This document shows, one piece after another, positions 16,674 to 23,963 of a stretch of DNA of 46,667 nucleotides; within the stretch, counting starts at the first letter, position 1, and every line of letters begins with the position of its first letter. The translations under genes and the position numbers were made by a program. The notes under the pieces were generated by a model. The model did no database searches, was not told the DNA's origin, and saw nothing but the letters and a program-made list of their open reading frames with translations. The stretch is from Cupriavidus basilensis (GTDB taxonomy: Bacteria; Pseudomonadota; Gammaproteobacteria; Burkholderiales; Burkholderiaceae), in NCBI RefSeq assembly GCF_029335485.1, contig NZ_JARJLM010000639.1:1-46667 (forward strand), written 5' to 3'.

Positions 16674-16838
16674 CTAGGCCCGGCAACCGATCGGTAGGTC
16701 TAGCAGTAGCGAGGAGGAGAGGCGCGCGGATAGCGCCGGCGCGATGGCCAGTGCACGGCCTGCCGCCAGCACGCGCGCGGCAGCGGCGATGCGGAACGCA
16801 TCGGCGGCTTGGCGGTGGAGGCAGGTGGTCTGGTGCAT
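16674..16838 (-). CDS. leuA leader peptide (leucine attenuation)
   Basis: A 54-residue ORF on the minus strand, from ATG at 16838 to TAG at 16674-16676, begins MHQTTCLHRQ and ends LSSSLLLDLPIGCRA. Nine residues are Leu, including the cluster LLLDL just before the stop. Four of the nine Leu codons, and three of the four in the cluster, are CTA, a codon rarely used in such GC-rich genes. A hairpin with a T-run follows within 10 bp and leuA starts 111 bp downstream. This is the layout of a leucine attenuator. The start is uncertain (no strong Shine-Dalgarno; a later GTG at codon 23 is possible), but the C-terminal Leu cluster in this frame is firm. Confidence 0.62.
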   Translation of the reverse strand: MHQTTCLHRQAADAFRIAAAARVLAAGRALAIAPALSARLSSSLLLDLPIGCRA

Positions 16839-17199
16839 TGCGCGCTGGGTGGGAAGCGGGGCCGGATGATACGGCTTCCGTGGATTCCTTGGGTGTTTTG
16901 GCCGGGTGCGATAACGCCTTTGCGGCAGCTATGCACCCGAAAGAGAATAGTCGAGAAGCGACGCGGGCGTCAAGTAGCCGGCCATCGGACGCGTCATGGC
17001 CATCAGGCGGTCCGGTCGCGAATACCCATGCCGATGATTGACCGGCTTTATTGGAATGCAACGGAATGATGCCCGGTGCCACTGGGCAGGTATCGGAGCG
17101 GGAAAGAGCGGCGGGAACGAGGGGCGCGCTATTGCGAAGGGGGCGGGCGAAGCTGCAAATCCGTGCCGCGCACCCCAAAGCGTACCCGTTTCTGCGTGG
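16839..17199. other. Intergenic stretch between leuA leader and feo operon
   Basis: No gene is supported. It should hold the leuA promoter on the minus strand. Short plus-strand frames are open but lack any domain. Confidence 0.4.
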
Positions 17200-17231
17200 T
17201 CGAAAACACGCCGGCGACGGCGTGTTTTCGA
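17200..17231 (-). terminator. Terminator of the feo operon
   Basis: Perfect 13-bp inverted repeat TCGAAAACACGCC (17200-17212) and GGCGTGTTTTCGA (17219-17231), loop GGCGAC. It starts 7 bp after the last feo-operon stop codon. The T-run is inside the stem and is present on both strands, so it may work in both directions. Confidence 0.7.
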
Positions 17232-17237
17232 TGTGTT

Positions 17238-17558
17238 TCAGCGTTTCGCCACGAAGCGGATGACCTGCTCGCCCGCACGGGCGCCAGGCGCCGGCTGAGC
17301 GGCGTCCGTGGTGCTGGAGCCGCAGGTATTGCAGCCGCCGCTGTCGCAGCCGCTGGCGCAGCCGGCCGCGGCCTGCGGCGCCAGCCATGCCACGGCGCGC
17401 TGGCGCCATCCGGTGGCTGCGCCGCCGCCGAGACGCGCGGCCAGCCCGGCCTTGAGACGCTCGCGCGTACGCGGCGCGTAGCGCGCCGCCACCGAGACCG
17501 CGCAGGCCAGCACGATCAGCGGCACCAGCAGGGCTTCAAAGGCGTGGTAGAGGCTCAT
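17238..17558 (-). CDS. Small membrane-anchored Cys-rich protein of the feo operon
   Basis: 106 residues from MSLYHAFEALLVPLIVLACAV. One membrane segment spans residues about 7-25, followed by a basic region (RYAPRTRERLKAG) and a Cys-rich motif CASGCDSGGCNTCG near residues 67-80. AAAGGA precedes the ATG at 17558 by seven bases. It begins 17 bp after the feoB stop, so it is the third gene of the feo operon. It occupies the place of FeoC in enterobacteria but has no sign of the FeoC winged helix; similar small proteins next to feoB in betaproteobacteria are, as I recall, annotated as DUF6587. The cysteines could bind iron or an Fe-S cluster; that is inference. Confidence 0.75.
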   Translation of the reverse strand: MSLYHAFEALLVPLIVLACAVSVAARYAPRTRERLKAGLAARLGGGAATGWRQRAVAWLAPQAAAGCASGCDSGGCNTCGSSTTDAAQPAPGARAGEQVIRFVAKR

Positions 17559-17575
17559 GGCTGCGGTCCTTTGCT

Positions 17576-19447
17576 TTAGCTGAACATCAGCGCGATGCGG
17601 TAGGTAGCGAAGGCGGCCAGGTAGCCCAGCCCTGCCAGGTAGGCGGCCGAGGCCGCCATCACCTTCCAGGAGTTGGTCTCGCGCCGGATCACCGCCAAGG
17701 TGGAGATGCATTGCGGCGCGAACACGTACCAGGCCAGCAGCGACAGCGCGGTGGCCAGCGACCATTGGGCGGCAATCATCGGCGCGAGCTGGCTGGCGAC
17801 GGCGTCCTCGCTGCCGGACAGCGCATAGACGGTGGCCAGCGCGCCCACGGCAACCTCGCGCGCGGCCAGGCCTGGCACCAGCGCGATGCAGATCTGCCAG
17901 TTGAAGCCCACCGGCGCGAAGACATGCTCCAGCGCGCGGCCGATCATGCCGGCGAAGCTGTAGTCGATGGCCGGGCCGGTGGCGCCGGCCGGCGGCGACG
18001 GGAAGGTGGCCAGGAACCACAGCAGCACCGTCAGCGTCAGGATCACCTTGCCCACGCGGGACAGGAAGATGCGGGCACGCTCCCACAATCCGAGCGCCAC
18101 GTCGCGCGGATTGGGGATGCGGTAGGAGGGCAGCTCCATCAGCAGCGGATGGTCGGTGCGGTCGCGGCGGAAATACTTCAGCACGTAGGCCACCACCAGC
18201 GCGCTCACGATGCCCGCCACATAGAGCGCGAACAGCACCAGCCCCTGCAGGTTGAACAGCCCCATCACCGTGCGCGCCGGGATGAAGGCGCCGATCAGCA
18301 GCGCGTACACCGGCAGCCGCGCGGAGCACGTCATCAGCGGCGCCACCAGGATGGTGGTGATGCGGTCGCGCGGGTCCTGGATGGTGCGGGTTGCCATGAT
18401 GCCGGGAATGGCGCAGGCAAAGCTCGACAGCAGCGGGATAAAGGAGCGTCCGGACAGGCCGGCGCCCATCATCAGGCGGTCGAGCAGGAAGGCGGCGCGC
18501 GGCAGGTAGCCGGATTCTTCCAGCGTCAGGATGAACAGGAACAGGATCAGGATCTGCGGCAGGAACACGATGACGCTGCCCAGGCCGGCGATCAGGCCAT
18601 CCACCAGCAGGCTGCGCAGCATGCCTTCGGGCAGGTGGCTGCCGACGATCTCGCCGAACCAGTGCACGCCGCCCTCGATGCCGTCCATCACCGGCGCGGC
18701 CCAGGAGAACACCGCCTGGAACATCAGGAACAGCAGCACGGCCAGGATCATCAGGCCGAACACCGGGTGCAGCACGATGCGGTCGAGCCGGTCGTCCATG
18801 GCGGCCGTGCGCGCCGGCATGGTGACGGCGGCATCCAGCAGGCGCTTGACCTCCTGGTGGACGTCCAGGTCGGAACCGGTCTCGGCGGGCGCCGCCGGCA
18901 CCGCCGGCAGGGCGGCGTCGAGCGCGGCCAGCAGGTTGGTCGCGCCGTTCCGCTTGACGGCCACGGTCTCCACCACCGGCACCCCGAGCGCGGCGGCGAG
19001 CTTGTCGCGATCGATGTGGATGCCGCGCTTGGCCGCCGCATCGCTCATATTGAGCACCAGCACCATCGGCAGGCCCAGGCGACGCAGCTCCAGCACAAAG
19101 CGCAGGTGCAGGCGCAGGTTGGTGGCATCCACCACCGACACCAGCAGGTCGGGGCGCGGCTCGCCCGGGCGCTGGCCCAGGCATACGTCGCGCGTGATGG
19201 CCTCGTCGAGGCTGGCCGCATGCAGGCTGTAGGCGCCCGGCAGGTCGAGCACCCGCACCTGGCGGCCGGCCGGCGACACGAAATGGCCCTCCTTGCGCTC
19301 GACGGTGACGCCGGCGTAGTTGGCCACTTTCTGGCGGCTGCCGGTCAGGCGGTTGAACAGCGCGGTCTTGCCGCAATTGGGGTTGCCCACCAGCGCAACG
19401 CGCAGGGCGGGACGCTGGGAAGCGGAAGTCGGGGAGACGGCAGACAT
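17576..19447 (-). CDS. feoB: Ferrous iron transport protein B
   Basis: 623 residues, starting MSAVSPTSASQRPALRVALV at ATG 19447. The N-terminal G domain has GNPNCGKT (residues 21-28, P-loop), DLPG (G3) and NMSD (G4). A helical GDP-dissociation-inhibitor-like domain follows, then the membrane domain with two gate motifs: RSFIPLLSSFACAIPGIMATRT and the later LVPGLAAREVAVG. Conserved Cys residues in these gates are present. FeoB imports Fe(II) across the inner membrane, driven or gated by GTP. Length is that of the shorter betaproteobacterial form (enterobacterial about 770). It lies 19 bp after feoA and should be iron-repressed through the Fur box at 19837. Confidence 0.95.
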   Translation of the reverse strand: MSAVSPTSASQRPALRVALVGNPNCGKTALFNRLTGSRQKVANYAGVTVERKEGHFVSPAGRQVRVLDLPGAYSLHAASLDEAITRDVCLGQRPGEPRPDLLVSVVDATNLRLHLRFVLELRRLGLPMVLVLNMSDAAAKRGIHIDRDKLAAALGVPVVETVAVKRNGATNLLAALDAALPAVPAAPAETGSDLDVHQEVKRLLDAAVTMPARTAAMDDRLDRIVLHPVFGLMILAVLLFLMFQAVFSWAAPVMDGIEGGVHWFGEIVGSHLPEGMLRSLLVDGLIAGLGSVIVFLPQILILFLFILTLEESGYLPRAAFLLDRLMMGAGLSGRSFIPLLSSFACAIPGIMATRTIQDPRDRITTILVAPLMTCSARLPVYALLIGAFIPARTVMGLFNLQGLVLFALYVAGIVSALVVAYVLKYFRRDRTDHPLLMELPSYRIPNPRDVALGLWERARIFLSRVGKVILTLTVLLWFLATFPSPPAGATGPAIDYSFAGMIGRALEHVFAPVGFNWQICIALVPGLAAREVAVGALATVYALSGSEDAVASQLAPMIAAQWSLATALSLLAWYVFAPQCISTLAVIRRETNSWKVMAASAAYLAGLGYLAAFATYRIALMFS

Positions 19448-19466
19448 GGTCTTGGCAGGTGCCCGG

Positions 19467-19772
19467 TCAGGCAGCGGAGCGTTTGGCGGCGGGCGCGTCG
19501 GGCTGCGCGGCCGGGGAGATGCTGGAGACGGAAGCGCTGACCGCCTCCACGGTAATGCGCGCCGCCTCCGAGCGGCGCAACGCAAACCGGGTAAAGCCCA
19601 CCTGGGCAACCAGGGGATCCATGCCGAAGGGCCCCAGCGCGATGACCTGCACGGCCTCGCCGGGGACAAAGCCAAGCTCGCGCAGGCGACGAGCCACGGG
19701 ATCGTTGGAGGAGGTGTCATCGACAGTCACGATGACTGCGGCAGTGCGCCGCGGAAGTTCAGACAACCGCAT
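19467..19772 (-). CDS. feoA: Ferrous iron transport protein A
   Basis: 101 residues from MRLSELPRRTAAVIVTVDD. FeoA is a small cytoplasmic SH3-like protein required for FeoB activity. The motif RRLRELGFVPGEAVQVIALGPFGMDPLVAQVG (about residues 27-58) is the family core, and FALRRSEAARITVE closes the domain. The ATG at 19772 is chosen because GGAAG lies five to six bases upstream and homology begins there. A 20-residue Ala/Ser/Pro-rich tail extends beyond the domain and is unusual. First gene of feoA-feoB-small protein. Confidence 0.93.
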   Translation of the reverse strand: MRLSELPRRTAAVIVTVDDTSSNDPVARRLRELGFVPGEAVQVIALGPFGMDPLVAQVGFTRFALRRSEAARITVEAVSASVSSISPAAQPDAPAAKRSAA

Positions 19773-20139
19773 GAGGCTTCCAGTCCGTTGGCGCGAGGCA
19801 CGGCACGCGGTCGGCAAACTCACGCCAGGGTTGGTAAATGAAAATCGTTCCCATTGTAGCCGATTTGCCTGGCGGCGTTGTGTTTTTGCGCGGCTGAGCG
19901 TGGTGCTTGTGCAGATGAAAAGCAAGCAGCCACGCCGCGCTGCGCGCGCGGCTTGCGCAAAGGCGGCGTGCTCGCCGCTTCCATGCCGCTTGCCCGGCCG
20001 CCGCCGATACGCGGCAGGCGAGTGTTAGCATGGCAATCTGTATCGAGACCCACGAGAGCGGGCTGCATGAAGCCATCCTGCTTGCGCACGCCGCGGCTGT
20101 TGCGCGCTTCTCGACACGCCAATCCACGGAGAACGAACG
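19773..20139. other. Divergent intergenic region feoA / monooxygenase-fold gene
   Basis: No gene is supported in this stretch of 367 bp. It holds the feo promoter and Fur box (19837-19855) on the minus strand and the promoter of the plus-strand gene at 20140. The plus-strand frames that are open here are basic and low-complexity. Confidence 0.5.
19837..19855 (-). promoter_or_regulatory. Fur box in the feo promoter
   Basis: AATGAAAATCGTTCCCATT matches the 19-bp consensus AATGATAATCATTATCATT at 15 of 19 positions, including both outer AATGA/CATT arms. It lies 65 bp upstream of feoA. On the minus strand TACAAT immediately beside it could be the -10 element, so Fe(II)-Fur would block polymerase. 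Confidence 0.75.
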
Positions 20140-20439
20140 ATGATTTTCGAAATTGCGCAGTTTCAGATCAAACCGGGTACGGAAGCCGCCTTCGAGGCCG
20201 GCGTGGCCAAGGCCGCAACGTTGTTCCAGCGTGCCCGCGGCTGCCACGGCATGCGGCTGCTCAGGTCGATCGAGAATCCTTCGAACTACACGCTCGAAGT
20301 CAAGTGGGAAACCGTCGAGAACCACATGGTCGATTTTCGCGAGTCGGAGGATTTTGCCGAGTGGCGCAAGCTGGTCGGCGAGTACTTTGCCGCGGCGCCC
20401 GATGTGGGGCACGTCAGCGTCGCGGTAGCAGGGTTCTGA
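20140..20439 (+). CDS. Antibiotic biosynthesis monooxygenase (ABM)-fold protein
   Basis: 99 residues starting MIFEIAQFQIKPGTEAAFEA with GGAGAA upstream. The dimeric alpha/beta ABM fold is seen from IAQFQIKPG (first strand), the GCHGMRLLRSIENPSNYTLEVKWET strand-turn-strand segment and DFRESEDFAEWRKLVGEYF helix. ABM-fold proteins include cofactor-free monooxygenases, heme-degrading enzymes and proteins of unknown role. Proximity to the feo operon is not evidence of heme use because it is divergently placed; no Asn/Trp heme pattern of IsdG is evident. Function unknown. Confidence 0.85.
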   Translation: MIFEIAQFQIKPGTEAAFEAGVAKAATLFQRARGCHGMRLLRSIENPSNYTLEVKWETVENHMVDFRESEDFAEWRKLVGEYFAAAPDVGHVSVAVAGF

Positions 20440-20454
20440 GGACAGCCGGTCCCG

Positions 20455-20484
20455 CTGTTTCACCCGTGACTGTTTCACCGGTGA
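20455..20484. repeat. 15-bp tandem direct repeat
   Basis: CTGTTTCACCCGTGA (20455-20469) is followed directly by CTGTTTCACCGGTGA (20470-20484), one mismatch. The second copy contains the perfect palindrome TCACCGGTGA. Confidence 0.8.
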
Positions 20485-20500
20485 GATGGGGGGAGCCGAT

Positions 20501-20516
20501 TAACGCATTTGCGTTA
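20501..20516. promoter_or_regulatory. Perfect palindrome TAACGCA-TT-TGCGTTA
   Basis: Seven-base arms with a two-base centre, in an AT-richer patch 17 bp after the tandem repeat. It has the size of a repressor operator. No nearby gene start explains it. Confidence 0.4.
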
Positions 20517-20584
20517 TTGGTCGGAAGGGGGGGAGCGGGTAAGCTCTCCGCACGCTGAACACCCCGTTCCACGCGTATTTTGAC

Positions 20585-20624
20585 AATGCCGCTTGCCGGT
20601 AAAGCAAGTGGCATTCTTCTTTTG
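20585..20624 (+). terminator. Rho-independent terminator, plus strand
   Basis: AATGCCGCTTGC (20585-20596) pairs with GCAAGTGGCATT (20604-20615) with one G-T pair, loop CGGTAAA, followed by CTTCTTTTG. It lies 146 bp after the ABM stop and could end that transcript or a short separate RNA. Confidence 0.75.
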
Positions 20625-20734
20625 TGGGGATGGATTGCCGGGGCCGGGGATGGCACGGGGCCCGTCGACATCGATGTTGCCGCCTGATCGCCCGGCGATG
20701 TCCCGGGGCAAGGGGCGAGCCGCCGCCGGCCGCG

Positions 20735-21616
20735 TCACTCCCCCATCCTCTTGACCATCTCCAGAAACCGGTCCCTCGCGGGATCGTCCGGTCCCGCTTT
20801 CCACACGCAATACACTTCCGACGGCACCGTATCCTGCGCCAGTGGCAGGAACACCGCCCCTGCCATCGCCGAGCGCTGCAGCGCCGCCGGCACCACCGCC
20901 ACGCCGGTCCCCTGCGATACCAGCGACACCACCGATAGCCAGTGCCGTACCTCATGCCGGATCTGCGGATAGAACCCCTGCGCCGCGCACATCTCGAAGA
21001 TGCGGTTGTAGTAGTCGGGCGAAGCCTTGCGCGAGAACAGGACGAATGGCTCGCCACGCAGTTCGCTCAGCGCCACGGTGGCGTGGCTGGCCAGCGGGTG
21101 GTCGTCCGGCACGCAGCACAGGAACGGCTCGCTGTGCACCAGGGCGGTGGCGAGTTCATCCGGCACGCGGTTGGTGTGGATGAAACCGGCATCCAGCCCG
21201 TCGTGCAGCAGCGCGTCGATCTGCTCCTGCGAGTTGAGTTCGGTCAGCGCCACCTGGATGCCGGGATAGCTGGCCTGGAACGCGCGCAGGCGCTGCGGCA
21301 GGCCGCGGTACAGCATCGAGCCGACAAAGCCGACGCGCAGCCGCCCGACCGCGCCGGCTTCGATTTCGCGGGCCAGCAGGCGGGCGTCTTCAGCCTGCGC
21401 CAGCAGTGCGCTGGCCGATTCGCGGAAAGCCCGGCCGGCGGCGGTCAGGCGCACGCCGCGGCTGTCGCGCTCGAACAGCCGGGCACCCACCGAGGCTTCC
21501 AGTTGCTGGATATTGAGCGACAGCGGCGGCTGCGAGATCGACAGGCGGCGCGCGGCGCGGCCGAAATGCAGTTCTTCGGCGAGCACAAGGAAGTAGCGCA
21601 GGTGACGGAATTCCAT
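20735..21616 (-). CDS. LysR-family transcriptional regulator of the acyl-CoA cassette
   Basis: 293 residues starting MEFRHLRYFLVLAEELHFGR. The helix-turn-helix (AARRLSISQPPLSLNIQQLE, about residues 21-40; LFERDSRGVRLT after it) resembles the CatR/BenM/CbnR branch. The effector domain begins near GRLRVGFVGSM (about residue 91). It diverges from the acyl-CoA dehydrogenase gene with a 302-bp gap. An AT-rich palindrome lies 5 bp upstream of its own start codon, as expected for autoregulation. The inducer is unknown. Confidence 0.92.
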   Translation of the reverse strand: MEFRHLRYFLVLAEELHFGRAARRLSISQPPLSLNIQQLEASVGARLFERDSRGVRLTAAGRAFRESASALLAQAEDARLLAREIEAGAVGRLRVGFVGSMLYRGLPQRLRAFQASYPGIQVALTELNSQEQIDALLHDGLDAGFIHTNRVPDELATALVHSEPFLCCVPDDHPLASHATVALSELRGEPFVLFSRKASPDYYNRIFEMCAAQGFYPQIRHEVRHWLSVVSLVSQGTGVAVVPAALQRSAMAGAVFLPLAQDTVPSEVYCVWKAGPDDPARDRFLEMVKRMGE

Positions 21617-21918
21617 GGCGATATAAAAATTATATGGATCAAGCCAATTTCAGTATTAGACACGAATCGCCGGGCTTTGAATAATGCAGACAAAGCATCC
21701 GCCCGCCACCCCGCGCGCAATGCCACGGCCAGGGCTCACGCAAGTGGGCCACGCACCATAAAGAGCCGACGCAAGCACCAAAAAGCACCAAAAAGCAGCA
21801 AGAGACAGCAAAACCACCAGATATCGCCAGAATGGCCCGCCAGCAGCCCGGACTTCCGCCCAGGGGCAGGCCAGGCCCTGGCCCGGCGTCATGTGCCGGC
21901 AACCACAGGAGACCCCAC
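21617..21918. promoter_or_regulatory. Divergent promoter region LysR / acyl-CoA dehydrogenase
   Basis: The 302 bp hold a 15-bp palindrome ATATAAAAATTATAT (21621-21635), which contains the LysR pattern T-N11-A. They also hold A-tracts at 21780-21784, 21790-21794 and 21810-21813, spaced 10 and 20 bp, inside the repeated unit AAGCACCAAA. Phased A-tracts are known to bend DNA. Confidence 0.5.
21621..21635. promoter_or_regulatory. Candidate LysR operator (AT palindrome, T-N11-A)
   Basis: ATATAA-AAA-TTATAT lies 5 bp upstream of the LysR start codon. It is the most AT-rich palindrome in the neighbourhood. Confidence 0.5.
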
Positions 21919-23718
21919 ATGCAGACCAGCGCAGCGCGCCAGACCGTCATCCCGGCCACCGCCGCATCCGCCGCCACGCCCGCGCATCCCGTGCCCGACC
22001 AGCAGGGCGTCAACCTGTTCACCAGTGACCCGGACCTGCGCGCGCTGCTGCCGCTGTACCTGCCGCCCGACCTGTTCGCCCACCTGCTGCCCTATCTCGA
22101 GCGCATGGGCGGCCTGGCAGGCGGCGTGCTCGACGAACTCGCGCATACCGCCGACCAGAACAAGCCCACCCTGTCGCACCGCACCCGCACCGGCATCGAT
22201 GCGCAGCGCATCGACAAGCATCCCGCCTACGTGGAACTCGAAAAAGTGGCCTTCTCCGAGTTCGGCCTGGCCGCGGCCTCGCATCGCGGCGGCGTGCTGG
22301 GCTGGGACAAGCCGATGCCGGCCGCGGCCAAGTACGCACTGACCTATCTGTTCGTGCAGGCCGAGTTCGGCCTGTGCTGCCCGCTGTCGATGACCGATTC
22401 GCTGACGCGCACGCTGCGCAAGTTCGGCGATCCGGCCCTGGTCGAGCGCTTCCTGCCCAATCTCACCACCCAGGTCTTCGAAGACCTGTACCAGGGCGCC
22501 ATGTTCATGACCGAGCAGGGCGCCGGCTCCGACGTGGCCGCCACCACCACGCGTGCCGCCCGCGATCCCCAGGCCGAAGGCGGCTGGCGCCTGTCGGGCG
22601 ACAAATGGTTCTGCTCCAACCCGGACGCCGCGCTGGCGATGGTGCTGGCGCGCGTCGAGGACGAAAACGGCGAGGCCGCTCCCGGCATCAAGGGCGTATC
22701 GCTGTTCCTGCTGCCGCGCACGCTGGCCGACGGCAGCGCCAACCAGTACCGCATCATCCGCCTGAAGGACAAGCTCGGCACGCGCTCGATGGCCAGCGGC
22801 GAGATCCGGCTGGAGGGAGCGCAAGCCTACCTGGTGGGCGAGCTGGGCCGGGGCTTCGTGCAGATGGCCGACATGATCAACAACTCGCGGCTGTCCAACG
22901 GCGTGCGTGCGGCCGGCCTGATGCGCCGCGCGCTGTCCGAGGGCCAGTTCATCGCGCGCGAGCGCCGGGCCTTCGGCAAGCGCCTGCTGGACATGCCGCT
23001 GATGCGCCGCCAGCTGCTCAAGCTCGCGCTGCCCACCGAGCAGGCCCGCACCATGGTGTTCCAGACCGCCGAGGCGCTGCGCCGCGCCGATGCCGGCGAG
23101 GCCGATGCCTATCCGCTGATGCGCGTGCTCACGCCGCTGATCAAGTTCCGCGCCTGCCGCGATGCCCGCAAGGTCACCGGCGACGCCATGGAGATGCGCG
23201 GCGGCTGCGGCTATATCGAGGAATGGAGCGACCCGCGCCTGGTGCGCGACGCGCACCTGGGTTCGATCTGGGAAGGCACCAGCAATATCGTCGCCCTCGA
23301 CGTGCTGCGCGCGATCCGCCGCGAGGGTGCACTGCCGGTGCTCGATGCCCACCTGGCCGGCCTGCTGCAAGCCACGCCGCTGCATCCCGAGGCGCGCGCC
23401 GCGTTCACCAAGGCAATCTCCCGTGCCGGCACGCTGGCCGCCCGCGCCGCCGAAGCCGGAGCCGACGGCGATGTACTGGCCCGCCAGGCCGCATCCGGGC
23501 TGTACCACGTGACCAGCGCGGTCGCCATGGCCTGGGAAGCCGGCCGGATCGGCTCGGTCCGGCGCATGCGCCTGGCCCAGCTGGTGCTGCTGCACCGCGT
23601 GTTGCCGCAGGACCCGCTGGCGGGCGAAGCCGAACCCGACTGGCTGGCCGAGACCATTGCGCCGCCCGCCGATGCCGCGAGCGGCACCGGCAAGGTGGAA
23701 CAGGTCAACCTGTTCTGA
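21919..23718 (+). CDS. AidB-like acyl-CoA dehydrogenase family protein
   Basis: 599 residues from MQTSAARQTVIPATAAS; AGGAGACC precedes the ATG. The order is an N-terminal extension (about 1-190, with NLFTSDPDLRALLPLYLPP), the FAD-binding middle domain (AMFMTEQGAGSDVAATTT near residue 195, WRLSGDKWFCSNPDA) and the C-terminal helical domain. GGCGYIEEWSDPRLVRDAHLGSIWEGTSNIVALDVLRAI (about residues 430-470) holds the WEGT Glu that corresponds to the catalytic base of medium-chain enzymes. The sequence style is AidB/long-form ACAD rather than short-chain. It would oxidise an acyl-CoA at the alpha-beta bond with FAD. With the downstream Bug receptor, thioesterase and CoA-transferase it suggests an imported acid activated and oxidised as its CoA ester. 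The substrate is unknown. Confidence 0.9.
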   Translation: MQTSAARQTVIPATAASAATPAHPVPDQQGVNLFTSDPDLRALLPLYLPPDLFAHLLPYLERMGGLAGGVLDELAHTADQNKPTLSHRTRTGIDAQRIDKHPAYVELEKVAFSEFGLAAASHRGGVLGWDKPMPAAAKYALTYLFVQAEFGLCCPLSMTDSLTRTLRKFGDPALVERFLPNLTTQVFEDLYQGAMFMTEQGAGSDVAATTTRAARDPQAEGGWRLSGDKWFCSNPDAALAMVLARVEDENGEAAPGIKGVSLFLLPRTLADGSANQYRIIRLKDKLGTRSMASGEIRLEGAQAYLVGELGRGFVQMADMINNSRLSNGVRAAGLMRRALSEGQFIARERRAFGKRLLDMPLMRRQLLKLALPTEQARTMVFQTAEALRRADAGEADAYPLMRVLTPLIKFRACRDARKVTGDAMEMRGGCGYIEEWSDPRLVRDAHLGSIWEGTSNIVALDVLRAIRREGALPVLDAHLAGLLQATPLHPEARAAFTKAISRAGTLAARAAEAGADGDVLARQAASGLYHVTSAVAMAWEAGRIGSVRRMRLAQLVLLHRVLPQDPLAGEAEPDWLAETIAPPADAASGTGKVEQVNLF

Positions 23719-23963
23719 ATTCGCGCGGGAGCCGGCCGAAGCCGACAGGATGCGCCAGAGCCGCTCGAGTTGACGAAGGCTGTCGCTCCTTCCTCATGGG
23801 GAGAGGGGAGCGGACAAGAGGTGGAAATCGCCACGCAATACCACAGCAGCAACCAGCAACAACCAGCCCCCGCAGCGCCGCCAGGACCCGGCGCCGCACA
23901 CTCCGCCACGGCATCACCCGCCCGGTGGAGATAGACCAGACAGACCAATATCAGGAGACAAGC

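Larger units (their letters stand above)
20440..20734. other. Convergent intergenic region with a tandem repeat, palindrome and terminator
   Basis: No gene is supported between the ABM gene and the LysR gene. In order it holds a 15-bp tandem repeat (20455-20484), a 16-bp palindrome (20501-20516), a six-pair hairpin (20536-20553) and an intrinsic terminator (20585-20624). Confidence 0.6.

Noticed and set aside
17711-19540. A 609-codon plus-strand frame opposite feoB.
   Set aside because: FeoB on the minus strand has all its G motifs and gate motifs; this frame is Gln/His/Arg-rich and featureless.
20140-20439. Heme-degrading role for the ABM-fold protein because it is near feo.
   Set aside because: It is divergently transcribed with no clear Fur site on its side, and no IsdG/HmuQ-specific residues were recognised.
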